From Zoogloea sp. (GTDB taxonomy: Bacteria > Pseudomonadota > Gammaproteobacteria > Burkholderiales > Rhodocyclaceae): a stretch of 64,000 nucleotides of DNA. Below the pieces are notes generated by a model. That model was given only the letters and a program-made list of their open reading frames with translations, was not told where the DNA came from and did not search any database. The stretch is from the NCBI GenBank assembly GCA_009026175.1, contig WBTZ01000005.1, forward strand, positions 1-64,000. Reading direction: 5' to 3'. Made by a program: the position numbers and the translations under genes. Below are positions 23,731-37,349 of this stretch, piece by piece. Numbering within the stretch: position 1 is the first letter of the stretch; each line of letters opens with the position of its first letter.

Positions 23731-25710
23731 TCAGGACTGCAGCTCGGAGCGGTCGCGGAACTGTTCCAGCGCCGCCGGATTGGCCAGCGCTTCGACGTTC
23801 TTGACCGGCTGGTTGTGCACCACCGAGCGGACCGCCAGCTCGACGATCTTGCCGCTCTTGGTGCGCGGGATATCCTCCACCTGCACCACCCTGGCCGGCA
23901 CATGGCGCGGGGTGGTGTTGTCGCGGATGGTACGGCGGATCCTGTCCGTCAACGCATCATCCAGCGCCAGACCTTCGCGCAACTTGACGAAGAGCACGAC
24001 CCGCACATCGCTGGCATCACCCGGCGGCCATTGCTGGCCGATCACCAGGGACTCGAGCACCTCCTCGAGCTTCTCCACCTGGCGATAGATCTCCGCCGTG
24101 CCGATACGCACGCCGCCCGGGTTGAGGGTTGCGTCCGAACGGCCATAGATGATCAGACCGTCGTGGACCGTGATCTCCGAGTAGTCGCCATGACACCAGA
24201 TGTTCTCGAAGCGCTCGAAATAGGCAGCCCGGTAACGGGCCCCGTCCGGATCATTCCAGAAGCCGATGGGCATCACCGGGAAGGGGCGGGTACACACCAG
24301 CTCGCCCTTCTCGCTGCGCACCGGAACACCGCTCTCGTCGAACACATCCACCGCCATGCCGAGGCCCTTGCACTGGATCTCGCCGGACCACACCGGCAGG
24401 GTCGGGTTGCCCAGCACGAAACAGGAAATGATGTCCGTACCACCGGAAATCGAGGACAGGCACAGATCCGCCTTGATCTCCCGATACACGTACTCAAAGC
24501 CCTCCGGCACCAGCGGACTGCCGGTCGAGAAGATGGCCCGCAGGGCCGACAGGTCGTGAGTCTGCCCTGGCTTGAGGCCTGCTTTGGCGATGCCGTCGAT
24601 GAACTTGGCGGAGGTACCAAGATGCGTCATGGCCTCGGCCTGCGCGTAGTCGAAGATGATCGCGCCATTACCGATCATCGGCGAGCCATCGTAGAGCAGC
24701 AGCGTCGCCCCCGCCGCCAGGCCCGACACCAGCCAGTTCCACATCATCCAGCCACAGGTAGTGAAGTAGAACACCCGGTCGCCAGGCTTCACGTCGCCGT
24801 GCAGGCGATGCTCCTTGATGTGCTGCAGCAGGGCGCCGCCGGCGCAATGGACGATGCACTTGGGCACCCCGGTGGTGCCCGAGGAATACATGATGTACAG
24901 CGGGTGATCGAAGGGCAGCCGGACAAACGGAATCTCGGTGACAGCCAGGAAAGGCTTCACGAAATCGGCAAGCACCCGCGCATGATGCACATGGGAAAGG
25001 TCGTGCTTCGCGTGCACATAGGGCACCACCACCACCCTCTTGACCGAGGGCAGGCCATCGGTGATGGCGGCCAGGCGATCCATGCAATCGACGATCTTGC
25101 CGTTGTAGTAGTAACCGTCCACGGCCACCAGCACCTTGGGTTCGATCTGGCCGAAGCGGTCCAGCACGCCCTGCACACCAAAGTCCGGCGAGGCCGAAGA
25201 GAAGATGGCGCCGATGCTCGCCGCGGCAAGCATGACGATGATGGTTTCCGGCAGGTTCGGCATCCAGGCCGCGACGCGATCGCCCTGCCCCACCCCCATC
25301 TCCCTCAGGGCAGCTGCGAAGTGCGCCACCTGGCGGTACAAGTCCCCGTGGGACATACGGTTCTTGACCCGGTCCTCACCCCAGAAGACCAGGGCGTCCG
25401 AATCATCCCTGCTGCGCAGCAGGTTCTCGGCAAAGTTCAGGCGGGCCTGCGGAAACCAGCGGGCGCCCGGCATGCGGGTCCCCTGCTCGAGGACTACCTC
25501 GCCCCGTTCACCGACGATCGCGCCATAGTCCCACAAGGACAGCCAGAACTCTTCGGGGTGCGCCACGGACCAGGCGTGGAGCGCCGGATAATCGGGCAGC
25601 GAACGCCCCCAGCGGGCTTCGGCATCCCGGCTGAAGGTGGTGATATTGGCTGCGGCAATGCGCTCGGCGCCAGGGCGCCACAGCGGCTCGGTGGCAACTG
25701 CATAACTCAT
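23731..25710 (-). CDS. Acetoacetyl-CoA synthetase
   Basis: 659 residues of the ANL (AMP-forming acyl-CoA ligase) superfamily. The P-loop motif [10 protein letters not shown] is present, the N-terminal segment ([12 protein letters not shown]) and the internal [12 protein letters not shown] motif are typical of acetoacetate-CoA ligases rather than acetyl-CoA synthetases, and the C-terminal catalytic lysine lies in [10 protein letters not shown]. It activates acetoacetate for entry into acetyl-CoA or polyhydroxybutyrate metabolism. A strong Shine-Dalgarno GAGGAGA precedes the ATG. A thioesterase gene lies 72 bases upstream in the same orientation. Confidence 0.92.
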   Translation of the reverse strand: MSYAVATEPLWRPGAERIAAANITTFSRDAEARWGRSLPDYPALHAWSVAHPEEFWLSLWDYGAIVGERGEVVLEQGTRMPGARWFPQARLNFAENLLRSRDDSDALVFWGEDRVKNRMSHGDLYRQVAHFAAALREMGVGQGDRVAAWMPNLPETIIVMLAAASIGAIFSSASPDFGVQGVLDRFGQIEPKVLVAVDGYYYNGKIVDCMDRLAAITDGLPSVKRVVVVPYVHAKHDLSHVHHARVLADFVKPFLAVTEIPFVRLPFDHPLYIMYSSGTTGVPKCIVHCAGGALLQHIKEHRLHGDVKPGDRVFYFTTCGWMMWNWLVSGLAAGATLLLYDGSPMIGNGAIIFDYAQAEAMTHLGTSAKFIDGIAKAGLKPGQTHDLSALRAIFSTGSPLVPEGFEYVYREIKADLCLSSISGGTDIISCFVLGNPTLPVWSGEIQCKGLGMAVDVFDESGVPVRSEKGELVCTRPFPVMPIGFWNDPDGARYRAAYFERFENIWCHGDYSEITVHDGLIIYGRSDATLNPGGVRIGTAEIYRQVEKLEEVLESLVIGQQWPPGDASDVRVVLFVKLREGLALDDALTDRIRRTIRDNTTPRHVPARVVQVEDIPRTKSGKIVELAVRSVVHNQPVKNVEALANPAALEQFRDRSELQS

Positions 25711-25782
25711 CGGCTATCTCCTCAACATTTTTTATTTTCAATCGGGATCCCCTTCCGGATCCATTCGGCCTCACGGCCCTTG

Positions 25783-26211
25783 CTAGCTTACCTTGGCCCG
25801 CAGGGTTTCCGGGATAGGGGCCGACTTGCCGGTACGCGGATCCATCCACACGACCTTGGCCGCCCCCTCGGCATAGAGGCGCTCATCCCCCTCCACATAG
25901 AGTTCGTACCAGGTCATTACGCTGCTGCGGCCGGGCTCTCCGGCAAACACCTTGATGATGACCGTGGCCGGATAGTTCACCGGCAACAGGAAGGTACAAC
26001 TGGCATTGATGATCACCGCCCCGCTTTCAGACTGGGGGCTCACGATGAAGCCCTCGTTCTCGATCCACTCCACCCGTGCCTGCTCGAAGAAGCGGAAATA
26101 GACGGTGTTATTGACGTGCCCGTAGAAATCCATATCCCCCCAGCGGACGGCAATCCGGGAGGTGTGCTGGAGCTTTTTCCGAGGCGTCTGGGAGCTTGGT
26201 TCCAGATTCAT
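25783..26211 (-). CDS. Acyl-CoA thioesterase (4HBT hotdog family)
   Basis: 142 residues of the 4-hydroxybenzoyl-CoA thioesterase/YbgC-type hotdog fold. The N-terminal [24 protein letters not shown] contains the catalytic Asp and the HVNN signature. The frame extends upstream, but ATG at 26211 has AAGGAGA eight bases before it, so I chose it. Substrate unknown, probably short- or medium-chain acyl-CoA given the neighbours. It is divergent from the ETF-QO gene across a 226-base promoter region that contains a palindromic operator. Confidence 0.88.
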   Translation of the reverse strand: MNLEPSSQTPRKKLQHTSRIAVRWGDMDFYGHVNNTVYFRFFEQARVEWIENEGFIVSPQSESGAVIINASCTFLLPVNYPATVIIKVFAGEPGRSSVMTWYELYVEGDERLYAEGAAKVVWMDPRTGKSAPIPETLRAKVS

Positions 26212-26301
26212 GATGCGCAGTCTCCTTGATGGAATGATTTCTTGTTCATCGACTCCGGAGGGCCGGGCGCAACCCCCTCCCACCGGAATCCGGGTCAATG
26301 T

Positions 26302-26321
26302 AACATACGCCTGCGTATGTT
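26302..26321. promoter_or_regulatory. 20-bp palindromic operator, thioesterase/ETF-QO
   Basis: AACATACGC (26302-26310) and its exact inverse GCGTATGTT (26313-26321) are two bases apart. The size and symmetry fit a TetR-family operator, the kind that controls fatty-acid and branched-chain catabolism in betaproteobacteria (PsrA/FadP/LiuR-like); which regulator binds is inference. It lies 90 bases from the thioesterase start and 117 from ETF-QO. Confidence 0.6.
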
Positions 26322-26437
26322 CAGATCACCTGCGCACCGCCCCCCATCCGGGATTGCCCCGGATCGCCTGGAGGAGTTACCCTTCGACAGTTCGGGCGGA
26401 TCAAAACAAGTCCAATATTCTCAGGAGGAGGCAGCAT

Positions 26438-28081
26438 ATGGAACGTGATTCCATGGAATTCGATGTCCTTATCGTCGGTGGCGGCCCCGCAGGCCTGGCT
26501 GCAGCGATCCGGCTCAAACAGCTCGCGGCGGAAAAAGGGCAGGACTTCTCGGTCTGCCTGATCGAAAAGGCCGCCGAGATCGGCGCCCACATTCTCTCCG
26601 GCGCGGTGCTCGACCCCCGCGCCCTCAACGAGCTGATTCCCGACTGGAAGGAAAAGGGCGCGCCCCTCAATACCCCGGTCTCGGAAGACCGTGTCATTTT
26701 CCTCTCCGAGAGCGCTGGCCGCCAGATCCCCAACGGACTTCTCCCGGACGCCTTCCACAATGAGGGCAACTACATCGTCCGCCTCGGCAATCTGGTCAAA
26801 TGGCTCGGCGAACAAGCCGAAGCGGCCGGCGTCGAGGTGTACCCCGGCTTCGCCGGCGCCGAAATCCTGTTCGACGACAAGGGCGCGGTGGCCGGCGTCA
26901 TCACCGGCGACATGGGCGTCCTCAAGGACGGCACCCAGGGGCCCAACTTCCAGCCCGGCATGGAACTGCGCGCCAAATACACGCTGTTCGCAGAAGGCTG
27001 CCGCGGCCACCTGGGCAAGCAGCTCGAAGCGAAGTTCAACCTGCGCAAGGACGCCGACCCGCAGACCTACGGCATCGGCATCAAGGAATTGTGGGAGATC
27101 CCCGAGGGCCAGCACGTACCCGGACTGGTCGTGCACACCGCCGGCTGGCCGATGGACACCGCCACCTATGGCGGCGGCTTCTGCTATCACCTGGAGGACA
27201 GGCTGGTAGCCGTGGGCTTCGTGGTGGGTCTCAACTACAGCAACCCCTACCTGTCGCCCTTCGAGGAATTCCAGCGCTACAAGACCCACCCCGAGATCCG
27301 CAAGTACCTCGAGGGCGGCAAGCGCCTCGCCTACGGCGCCCGGGCCATCGCAGCCGGCGGCCTGCAGAGCCAGCCGAAGCTGGTCTTTGCCGGCGGCGCC
27401 CTGATCGGTGACGATGCGGGCTTCCTCAACGCGGCCCGCATCAAGGGCTCCCATGCCGCCATGAAGTCCGGCATGCTGGCCGCCGAGGCCGCCTACGACG
27501 CCCTCGCCGCCGAACGTGCGCAGGACGAGCTCGACGCCTTCCCGGCCGCCTTCAAGGCCAGCTGGCTCCACGCCGAACTCCACAAGACCCGCAACTTCAA
27601 GCCTTACATGAAGAAGGGTCTGTGGCTGGGCTCCTTCCTCTTCGGCGCCGAGCAGAAGCTCTTCGGCGGCAACGTGCCCTGGACCCTCCACAACAGTGCC
27701 GACCACACCACCCTGCGGCCAGCCGCCGAGTGCAGCCCGATCGCCTACCCCAAGCCCGACGGCAAGCTGACTTTCGACCGCCTCTCCTCGGTGTTCCTGT
27801 CCAACACCAACCACGAGGAAGACGAGCCCTGCCACCTGCAGCTCAAGAATGCCGCCGTGCCCATCTCCATCAACCTGGTCAAGTACGACGCGCCCGAACA
27901 GCGCTACTGCCCGGCTGGCGTCTATGAGATCGTGCGCAGCGCCGAGGGTGACAACCCGCATCTGCAGATCAACGCGCAGAACTGCGTGCACTGCAAGACC
28001 TGCGACATCAAGGACCCGACCCAGAACATCAACTGGGTCGTCCCCCAAGGTGGCGAAGGCCCGATCTACCAGGGCATGTAA
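26438..28081 (+). CDS. Electron transfer flavoprotein-ubiquinone oxidoreductase
   Basis: 547 residues. It passes electrons from reduced ETF, produced by acyl-CoA and amine dehydrogenases, to ubiquinone at the inner membrane. An FAD-binding GxGxxG-like motif [11 protein letters not shown] is near residue 14; the central [16 protein letters not shown] and the C-terminal 4Fe-4S ferredoxin-like cluster [13 protein letters not shown] are typical. AGGAGG at 26423-26428 supports the ATG at 26438. The divergent thioesterase and nearby acetoacetyl-CoA synthetase point to fatty-acid or ketone catabolism. Confidence 0.95.
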   Translation: MERDSMEFDVLIVGGGPAGLAAAIRLKQLAAEKGQDFSVCLIEKAAEIGAHILSGAVLDPRALNELIPDWKEKGAPLNTPVSEDRVIFLSESAGRQIPNGLLPDAFHNEGNYIVRLGNLVKWLGEQAEAAGVEVYPGFAGAEILFDDKGAVAGVITGDMGVLKDGTQGPNFQPGMELRAKYTLFAEGCRGHLGKQLEAKFNLRKDADPQTYGIGIKELWEIPEGQHVPGLVVHTAGWPMDTATYGGGFCYHLEDRLVAVGFVVGLNYSNPYLSPFEEFQRYKTHPEIRKYLEGGKRLAYGARAIAAGGLQSQPKLVFAGGALIGDDAGFLNAARIKGSHAAMKSGMLAAEAAYDALAAERAQDELDAFPAAFKASWLHAELHKTRNFKPYMKKGLWLGSFLFGAEQKLFGGNVPWTLHNSADHTTLRPAAECSPIAYPKPDGKLTFDRLSSVFLSNTNHEEDEPCHLQLKNAAVPISINLVKYDAPEQRYCPAGVYEIVRSAEGDNPHLQINAQNCVHCKTCDIKDPTQNINWVVPQGGEGPIYQGM

Positions 28082-28178
28082 GACGTCCGATACCTCCCGG
28101 CCCTCCTGCACAGGGTCCTGCCCAAGGCGCCACCAGCGTGGGCCGCTGGGGTCGGGAGCACACACAAGCCATGGCAGG

Positions 28179-30669
<2,491 letters not shown>

Positions 30670-30671
<2 letters not shown>

Positions 30672-30708
30672 AGAAGAACAGGGGAGCATGGCTCCCCTGT
30701 TCTTCTTC
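30670..30708. terminator. Bidirectional terminator, hybrid kinase/purL
   Basis: A perfect 18-bp inverted repeat (30670-30687 with 30691-30708) around a three-base loop. It overlaps the last base pair of the kinase stop codon. There is no clean T-run, but the A/G-rich left arm gives T/C-rich 3' ends for both convergent transcripts. Confidence 0.75.
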
Positions 30709-30735
30709 AGCGGCCGGCCTCGCCGGAAGGGCCTG

Positions 30736-33700
30736 TCAGCCCACCCACTTGCGGGCGTTGCGGAACATCCGCAGCCACGGCGAGTCTTCGCCCAGATCAG
30801 CCGGATGCCAGCTCATCTGCACCGTACGGGCGGTACGTTCCGGGTGCGGCATCATGATGGTGAAACGGCCGTCCGGGGTGGTCAGGCCGGTGATGCCGGC
30901 AGGCGAACCGTTCGGGTTGAACGGGTAGCGCTCGGCCACCGCACCGCTGTTGTCCACGTAGCGCAGGGCCACCCGGGCATTGTCCTGGGCATCGACGCCG
31001 GCGAACACCGCGCGCCCCTCGCCGTGGGACACCACGATGGGCATGCGGCTGCCGGCCATGCCGGCCAGCAGGATGGAGGGACTGTCCTGCACCTCCACCA
31101 TCACGAAGCGGGCCTCGAACTGCTCGCTGCGGTTGCGCTGGAAGCGCGGCCAGGCTTCGGCACCAGGGATGATCTCGGCCAGGTTGGACATCATCTGGCA
31201 GCCGTTGCAGACGCCCAGCGCGAAGATGTCGTCGCGCTTGAAGAAGGTCTCGAACTGCTCGCGCAGCGCCGGATTGAACAGGATCGACTTGGCCCAGCCC
31301 TGCCCCGCCCCCAGCACGTCGCCGTAGGAGAAACCACCGCAGGCGGCCAGGCCCTTGAAGCCGGACAGATGCACGCGACCGGCCTGCAGGTCGGACATGT
31401 GCACGTCGAAGGGTGCAAAGCCGGCCCGCTCGAAGGCGGCCGCCATCTCGGCCTGGGAGTTCACCCCCTGCTCGCGCAGGATGGCCACCTTCGGCCGGGC
31501 ACCGGTGGCGATGAAAGGCGCGGCGATGTCCTCGGCCGGATCGTAGCTGAGGGACACCGACAGGCCCGGATTGGTGTTGTCGGCCAGGGCCTCGAACTCC
31601 TCACGGGCACAGTCGGCGTCATCGCGCAGGCGGGCGATCTGGTAGCTGGTCTCGGACCAGGTCTGCAGCAGCTCGGCGCGGGGCGCGCTGAACATCAGCT
31701 TGGCATTGCGCCAGAAACGCAGCTCGTCCCGGTCGTTGGGTTCGCCAACGAAGTGGTAGGACAGGCTGGCGGCACGCAGGGCCTCGGTGAAGCGGCTGCG
31801 GTCGGCGCGGCGGATCTGGATCACGGCGCCCAGCTCTTCGGCGAACAAGGCCTTGAAGAGCATGTCGTTGAAGCGGCCCTTGAGGGAGTCCGGACGCTTG
31901 TCCAGACCGTCCACGTCATTCATGTACTGATCGTAGGCCACCGTGTCGAGCAGCACCGACAGGCCGCACTTGGAGGCGAAGGCCATCTCGCAGAGGGTCG
32001 CGAAGAGGCCGCCATCGGCGCGGTCGTGGTAGGCCAGGATCAGGTCGTCCTTGCGCCACTGCTGGATCAGGTCGAAGAAGGCCTTGAGCTGGCCGGCGTC
32101 CACGTCGGGGGCGTGCTCGGCCACCGAGTTGTAGGCCTGGGCCAGCACCGAGCCGCCGAGGCGGTTGGCGTTGTTGCCCAGATCGATCAGCAACAGCTCG
32201 GTCTCGACGCCCTCGGGGAACTGCAGCTGGGGCGTCAGGGTGCGGCGGACGTCCTGTACCGGCGCAAAGCCGGTGACGATCAGGGACAGGGGCGACACCA
32301 CCTGCTTGTCCTCGCCCTCCTCGCTCCAGGCGGTACGCATGGACAGGGAGTCCTTGCCCACCGGAATGGCGATGCCGGCCTGCTGGCAGAACTGGGAGAC
32401 CGCCTCGACGGTCTTGTACAGCTTGACGTCCTCACCGCGGTGGCCGGCAGCGGCCATCCAGTTGGCGGAGAGCTTCACGTCACCCAGGCTGCGGATGTCG
32501 GCGGCGGCGATATTGGTGATGGCCTCACCGATGGCCATGCGGCCGGAGGCCGGTGCATCGAGGGTGGCCACCGGGGTGCGCTCGCCCATGGCGAAGGCCT
32601 CGCCCAGGTAGCCCTGGTAGCTCATGGTGGTGACGGCCACATCGGCCACCGGGATCTGCCACGGACCGACCATCTGGTCGCGGGCGGTCATGCCGCCGAC
32701 GGAGCGGTCGCCGATGGTGATCAGGAAGTTCTTGCTGGCCACCGCCGGCATGCGCAGCACGCGGCGGCAGGCGTCGGCCAGGTCGATGTCGGTGACGTCG
32801 AAGGGCGGCACGAAGACCTGGCGGCTGGACACATTGCGGGTCATCTTGGGCGGCTTGCCCAGCAGGACCTGCATCTCCATGTCCACCGCGTTGTTGTCGA
32901 AATGGCGGTCGGAGACCACCAGCTGGCCATCGTCCGAGGCCGTGCCGACCACCGCAAACGGGCAGCGCTCGCGCTCGCAGATGGCCTTGAAGACCCCCAG
33001 GCTCTCCGGCGCAATCGCCAGCACATAGCGCTCCTGGGACTCGTTCGACCAGATCTCCCGCGGGCTCATGCCCGGCTCTTCGATGTGCACCTCGCGCAGC
33101 TCGAAGTGCGCGCCCAGTTCGGCGGAGTCCGCCAGTTCGGGGAAGGCGTTGGACAGGCCGCCGGCGCCGACGTCGTGGATCGACAGGATGGGGTTGGCGT
33201 CACCCTTCTGCCAGCAGGCGTCGATGACCTCCTGGCAACGGCGCTGGATCTCCGGATTGCCGCGCTGCACGGAAGCGAAGTCCAGGTCGGCGGTGTTGGT
33301 GCCGGTGGCCATCGAGGAGGCGGCGCCGCCGCCCAGGCCGATCAGCATGCCGGGGCCGCCCAGCTGGATCAGCAGGGTGCCGGGGCCGAACTTGATCTTG
33401 AAGGACTGCTGGTCCTGGATGGAACCCAGGCCGCCGGCGATCATGATGGGCTTGTGGTAGCCCCGCACCTCGTCCTGCACGCTCTGCTGGAAGGTACGGA
33501 AATAGCCGGTCAGGTTGGGACGGCCGAACTCGTTGTTGAAGGCGGCCGCACCCAGCGGGCCTTCGATCATGATGTCCAGCGCCGAGGCGATGCGCTCGGG
33601 CTTGCCGTAGGCCTCTTCCCAGGGCTGCTCGAAGCCGGGGATCTCCAGGTTGGACACCGAGAAACCGGCCAGGCCGGCCTTGGGCTTGGAGCCGCGGCCG

Positions 33701-34665
33701 GTGGCGCCTTCGTCGCGGATCTCGCCGCCGGAGCCGGTGGAGGCACCCGGGAAGGGGGAGATCGCAGTCGGGTGGTTGTGGGTCTCGACCTTGGCCAGGA
33801 TGTGGGTCAACTCGTCGCGGTACTTCCAGGCGCCCTCGGCGTCCGGGTAGAGCTTGGCGACGGTGGCCCCCTCGATCACCGAGGCGTTGTCGGAGTAAGC
33901 CACCACCGTGCCCTCCGGATGGGCCTTGTGGGTCTCGCGGATCATCCCGAACAGGGTCTTGTCCATCGGCCGGCCGTCGATCACCCAGTCGGCGTTGAAG
34001 ATCTTGTGGCGGCAGTGCTCGGAGTTCGCCTGGGCAAACATCATCAGCTCCACATCGGTAGGGTTGCGCCCGATGCGGCTGAAGTTGTCCACCAGGTAGT
34101 CGATCTCGTCCTCGGACAGGGCCAGGCCCAGCTCGCTGTTGGCGACCACCAGGGCGTCACGGCCCTGCTCGATGATCGCCACCGTGGTGAGCGGCTGGGG
34201 TGCGTAATGATGGAACAGCGCGTGGGCGGCGTCCGGATTGTCCAGCACCGACTCGGTCATGCGGTCGTGGATGGCCGGCAGCACCGCCTCCCGGTCGCGG
34301 GCATCGAGACCGCCGCGCAGCTCGAAACTGAGGGCGGTACCCCGTTCGACCCGCACGATCTTGTCGAAACCGCACTGGTGGGCAATATCGGTCGCCTTCG
34401 ACGACCAGGGCGAAATGGTGCCCAGGCGCGGCGTGACCAGCAGCATGCTGCCGGCCGGCGCGGCGCCTTCGGCATGTGCCCCCAGCAGATCCACCAGCCG
34501 GGCCAGCTCGTCGGCCGTCAGCGGCGCGGTCAGCTCGGCGAAATACCAGTGCTCGGCAGCCAGGCCCTTGAGGCGCGGCAACACGGTTTTGACGGACTCG
34601 GTGAGGTGGGCGAGGCGGGAAGCGGAGACCGCGGGCGCACCGCGCAGCTTGAGGATTTCGGACAT
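30736..34665 (-). CDS. purL: Phosphoribosylformylglycinamidine synthase
   Basis: 1309 residues, the long single-chain form typical of proteobacteria. It converts FGAR, glutamine and ATP to FGAM in purine synthesis. The synthetase halves occupy most of the protein (conserved [20 protein letters not shown] region and [10 protein letters not shown]) and the C-terminal glutaminase domain has the Cys of GVCNGCQM, with PHPER near the end. The ATG at 34665 gives the conserved start [12 protein letters not shown]. It stands alone, convergent with the hybrid kinase gene and ended by the shared stem-loop. Confidence 0.98.
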   Translation of the reverse strand: MSEILKLRGAPAVSASRLAHLTESVKTVLPRLKGLAAEHWYFAELTAPLTADELARLVDLLGAHAEGAAPAGSMLLVTPRLGTISPWSSKATDIAHQCGFDKIVRVERGTALSFELRGGLDARDREAVLPAIHDRMTESVLDNPDAAHALFHHYAPQPLTTVAIIEQGRDALVVANSELGLALSEDEIDYLVDNFSRIGRNPTDVELMMFAQANSEHCRHKIFNADWVIDGRPMDKTLFGMIRETHKAHPEGTVVAYSDNASVIEGATVAKLYPDAEGAWKYRDELTHILAKVETHNHPTAISPFPGASTGSGGEIRDEGATGRGSKPKAGLAGFSVSNLEIPGFEQPWEEAYGKPERIASALDIMIEGPLGAAAFNNEFGRPNLTGYFRTFQQSVQDEVRGYHKPIMIAGGLGSIQDQQSFKIKFGPGTLLIQLGGPGMLIGLGGGAASSMATGTNTADLDFASVQRGNPEIQRRCQEVIDACWQKGDANPILSIHDVGAGGLSNAFPELADSAELGAHFELREVHIEEPGMSPREIWSNESQERYVLAIAPESLGVFKAICERERCPFAVVGTASDDGQLVVSDRHFDNNAVDMEMQVLLGKPPKMTRNVSSRQVFVPPFDVTDIDLADACRRVLRMPAVASKNFLITIGDRSVGGMTARDQMVGPWQIPVADVAVTTMSYQGYLGEAFAMGERTPVATLDAPASGRMAIGEAITNIAAADIRSLGDVKLSANWMAAAGHRGEDVKLYKTVEAVSQFCQQAGIAIPVGKDSLSMRTAWSEEGEDKQVVSPLSLIVTGFAPVQDVRRTLTPQLQFPEGVETELLLIDLGNNANRLGGSVLAQAYNSVAEHAPDVDAGQLKAFFDLIQQWRKDDLILAYHDRADGGLFATLCEMAFASKCGLSVLLDTVAYDQYMNDVDGLDKRPDSLKGRFNDMLFKALFAEELGAVIQIRRADRSRFTEALRAASLSYHFVGEPNDRDELRFWRNAKLMFSAPRAELLQTWSETSYQIARLRDDADCAREEFEALADNTNPGLSVSLSYDPAEDIAAPFIATGARPKVAILREQGVNSQAEMAAAFERAGFAPFDVHMSDLQAGRVHLSGFKGLAACGGFSYGDVLGAGQGWAKSILFNPALREQFETFFKRDDIFALGVCNGCQMMSNLAEIIPGAEAWPRFQRNRSEQFEARFVMVEVQDSPSILLAGMAGSRMPIVVSHGEGRAVFAGVDAQDNARVALRYVDNSGAVAERYPFNPNGSPAGITGLTTPDGRFTIMMPHPERTARTVQMSWHPADLGEDSPWLRMFRNARKWVG

Positions 34666-34786
34666 GGCAGGGATGGGCACGAAGGAATGACCGGCCCCCC
34701 GACAGCTGGCGAACCGCCGGCAGGGCATCTGGAAAGCGCGGGATTATACCCGAGGTGGCGGGCTCCTCCGACCTTCCTACGTCATC

Positions 34787-34863
34787 GCCGGGCCGCCCCA
34801 AGGTGAAAGCGCCCCCTCGGGGGGCAGCGAGCCGCAGGGCGGGGAGCGTGGGGGCCCCCTTCA
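34787..34863. repeat. GC-rich interspersed repeat (REP-like)
   Basis: An almost pure G/C block between purL and the diguanylate cyclase gene contains CGCCCCCTCGGGGGGCAGCG followed by AGCCGCAGGGCGGGGAGCG and a closing GTGGGGGCCCCC. I recognise this pattern as a noncoding repeat scattered through many betaproteobacterial genomes; that is memory, not a search. It is the only such block I see in this window. The rest of the 297-base gap holds nothing else supportable. Confidence 0.55.
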
Positions 34864-34962
34864 CCGCCGGGCCGGGCTACCCATTGCGGGCTTCACCACA
34901 GGCCTTTGTCATTAAGACCGTGCAATAATTCACGGCTTGTTGGATTTGCGGACCATGTTGCC

Positions 34963-36426
34963 ATGTCCTCCCGCCGCGCCCGCCCCCAGTCCTACCGCCC
35001 CACCCTCCTGCTGTGGGCGCTCACCGCCGGGTTCTGCATCGCAGAAGCCTGCCTCCTCTTCCTGACCTACCGGCACACCCTCGAGTACCGCCAGCTGTCG
35101 GCACAGGTCGGGCTTGTCCAGCAAGGCTCGGCGTTCGCCTATCAGCTCTCGGCAACGCCCGCCATCCATCCTGCCGACGACCCCCGCCAACGCTGGTTGA
35201 CCAACCTGCTGCGCGGCCTGCTGGCGGGCGGCACGCCGCTGCACACCCTTGAGAACATCCGCGTCGCAGCCGGGCCGGTGGAAGGGCAGGAGGCCCGGCG
35301 CATTCTTGCCGAACTCAATGCGCACTGGAGCGCCATCACCAGCCAGGCGCCCCTCGCTGCGGGCGGTCCGGACGGGACGACCGAGCTCGAAGTCGAGCGC
35401 GCCAGCCGCCTTGCGATTGAACTGTCTGCCATCGGCCCCGGCATGAGCCAGCTCACCGGGCACCTGACCCGCCAGCGCGACGAAGCCGTCCGTCTGGCGG
35501 ACCTGTTTGCCCTCCTGGCGCTGGGGACGGGCCTGCTCGCCTGCGTGGTCGTCGGCGCCCTGCTCCTGCAGCAGCGTCGCCGCTCGGAACGCTCCGGCAG
35601 GCTGATGCGCTCGATGATGAACCAGATCGGCGCGGGGGTGTGCATCCTTGGCAGCACCGACAAGATTGCGGATGCCAACCGGGCGGCCTGCCGCATGCTC
35701 GGACGCCCCCGCAAGGCCCTGCGCGGCCGTCGCCTGGACGAGATCCTGAGCCTGCACGACGGGGTCTGGACCGGTGAGCGACCGGACGGCCTGCCCCTTG
35801 CCATCGAGCGGATCCCCGGCGTCATCGAAGGCTACAAGGGCCCGCTGCGGATCATGACCCTGCTCGACGTCACGGCCCGCCACCTCACCAACGAATGCCT
35901 GCAGCACCTGGCCCACCACGACCCGCTGACCGGCCTGCCCAACCGCGGCTTCCTGGCACCGCACTTCCACAAGGAACTGCAGCGCTGCGAGGAGAACAAG
36001 TCGATGCTGGGCGTGGCCGTGCTCGACCTGGACGGCTTCAAGCCCATCAACGACACCTACGGCCACGCCATCGGCGACGCGCTGCTGGTGCAGATCTCCC
36101 AGCGCCTGGGCGCAGCCCTGCGCAATGGCGACGTGATCGCCCGCATCGGCGGCGATGAGTTCGCCGGCGTTTTCCCGGACATCAACAACCGGGACACCTT
36201 GAACTTCCTGGGCGAGCGCCTGCTCGGCATCTTCTCCCACCCCTTCCACATCCAGGGCCAGCTCATCACCATCGGCGGCAGCATCGGACTGGCGATCGCC
36301 CCCGAGGACGGCATGGACCAGGACAGCCTGCTGAAGGCCGCCGACGCCGCCATGTACCGGGCCAAGCACGACGGACGCCCCACCCTCCGGCTGGCCAGCA
36401 TCGCAGGCGACAGCGTGGCGGCCTGA
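34963..36426 (+). CDS. Membrane diguanylate cyclase (GGDEF)
   Basis: 487 residues. A transmembrane helix near residues 14-32 and another near 184-202 flank a periplasmic sensor of about 150 residues that I do not recognise; a PAS-like segment (about 215-290) precedes the C-terminal GGDEF domain. The active-site GGDEF at 396-400 is intact, and the inhibitory I-site RNGD (387-390) stands exactly five residues before it, so the enzyme should make cyclic di-GMP with product feedback. An upstream TTG at 34906 would add 19 residues but lacks support. No EAL domain and no partner gene nearby. Confidence 0.92.
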   Translation: MSSRRARPQSYRPTLLLWALTAGFCIAEACLLFLTYRHTLEYRQLSAQVGLVQQGSAFAYQLSATPAIHPADDPRQRWLTNLLRGLLAGGTPLHTLENIRVAAGPVEGQEARRILAELNAHWSAITSQAPLAAGGPDGTTELEVERASRLAIELSAIGPGMSQLTGHLTRQRDEAVRLADLFALLALGTGLLACVVVGALLLQQRRRSERSGRLMRSMMNQIGAGVCILGSTDKIADANRAACRMLGRPRKALRGRRLDEILSLHDGVWTGERPDGLPLAIERIPGVIEGYKGPLRIMTLLDVTARHLTNECLQHLAHHDPLTGLPNRGFLAPHFHKELQRCEENKSMLGVAVLDLDGFKPINDTYGHAIGDALLVQISQRLGAALRNGDVIARIGGDEFAGVFPDINNRDTLNFLGERLLGIFSHPFHIQGQLITIGGSIGLAIAPEDGMDQDSLLKAADAAMYRAKHDGRPTLRLASIAGDSVAA

Positions 36427-36524
36427 GCCCGGTCGCCCGGTGCGATCCGCCAAGCGGCTCGGCCGAGCCCGGCGCGATCGGGTAACATAGCGCGCTTTGT
36501 CGCCGCCCTACTCCCGCACTTCCC

Positions 36525-37349
36525 TTGCACTCCTTTCCCAACGACGATCCGGACGCCTTCCCGCAGCCCGTCGCCGAGGCCTTCCCGGTCCGCTGGGCAT
36601 TGGCGCCTCCGGCGATCCTGGCCATGCTGGCAGTGGCCATCTTCCTGGGCGGCTACAACCAGGCGCTGTTCCTGCATGCCAACCGGCTCCTCGCCGACGC
36701 CGCATCGCCCGCGATCTGGTCGGCGATCACCCTGAGCGGCTCGGTGCTGGGCGCCCTCGCCCTGCTCGCCCCCAGCCTCAAGACCCGCCCGCGCCTGCTC
36801 GCCGCTGCCTTCCTTGGCGCACCGCTGGCCACCTTGTTCAGTGAAGGCGGCAAGCAGGCCTTCGACTTGATGCGCCCTGCCGGCGTGCTCGCCGCGGAGA
36901 GCTTCCACCTCATCGGCCAGAAGCTGTACGTGCATAGCTTCCCCTCCGGCCATGCCACCACCGCCGGCCTGGCCGCCGCCGTGATCGTGCTGGCCTGGCC
37001 CGAGCCGGCCGGCCGCCTGCGTGCTGCCATCGGTGGCCTGCTGGCCGCCACCCTGGTCATCCTGTCGCGCATCGCGGTGGGCGCCCACTGGCCCCTCGAC
37101 GTGCTGGTCGGCGCAGCAGGTGGCTGGACATGCGGCGCCTTCGGCGTGTGGCTGTCGGGCCGCCTGCGCTTCTGGCAACGCCCCGGCGGCGTGCGCGTGA
37201 TGGCCACCATCGTGCTGTCCACCAGCCTGGCCCTCCTCTTCGTCAAGCTCGGCTACCCGGACGCCCACCTCTACCAGATCGGCCTTGGCGCCTGGGGTAT
37301 CGGTGGAGCCGCGGCAGCCTTGATGCGTGATCGGGAAACCTCCTCATGA
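36525..37349 (+). CDS. PAP2-family lipid phosphatase
   Basis: 274 residues with about five or six membrane segments and the full three-part acid-phosphatase signature: KQAFDLMRP at Lys110-Pro118, PSGH at 140-143, and SRIAVGAHWPLD at Ser181-Asp192. Such proteins dephosphorylate undecaprenyl pyrophosphate, phosphatidate or lipid A. The frame has only a TTG start at 36525 before the first membrane helix and no Shine-Dalgarno, so the exact start is doubtful. It overlaps the next gene by four bases and heads a five-gene run (36525-42500) of membrane glycosylation functions. Confidence 0.85.
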   Translation: MHSFPNDDPDAFPQPVAEAFPVRWALAPPAILAMLAVAIFLGGYNQALFLHANRLLADAASPAIWSAITLSGSVLGALALLAPSLKTRPRLLAAAFLGAPLATLFSEGGKQAFDLMRPAGVLAAESFHLIGQKLYVHSFPSGHATTAGLAAAVIVLAWPEPAGRLRAAIGGLLAATLVILSRIAVGAHWPLDVLVGAAGGWTCGAFGVWLSGRLRFWQRPGGVRVMATIVLSTSLALLFVKLGYPDAHLYQIGLGAWGIGGAAAALMRDRETSS

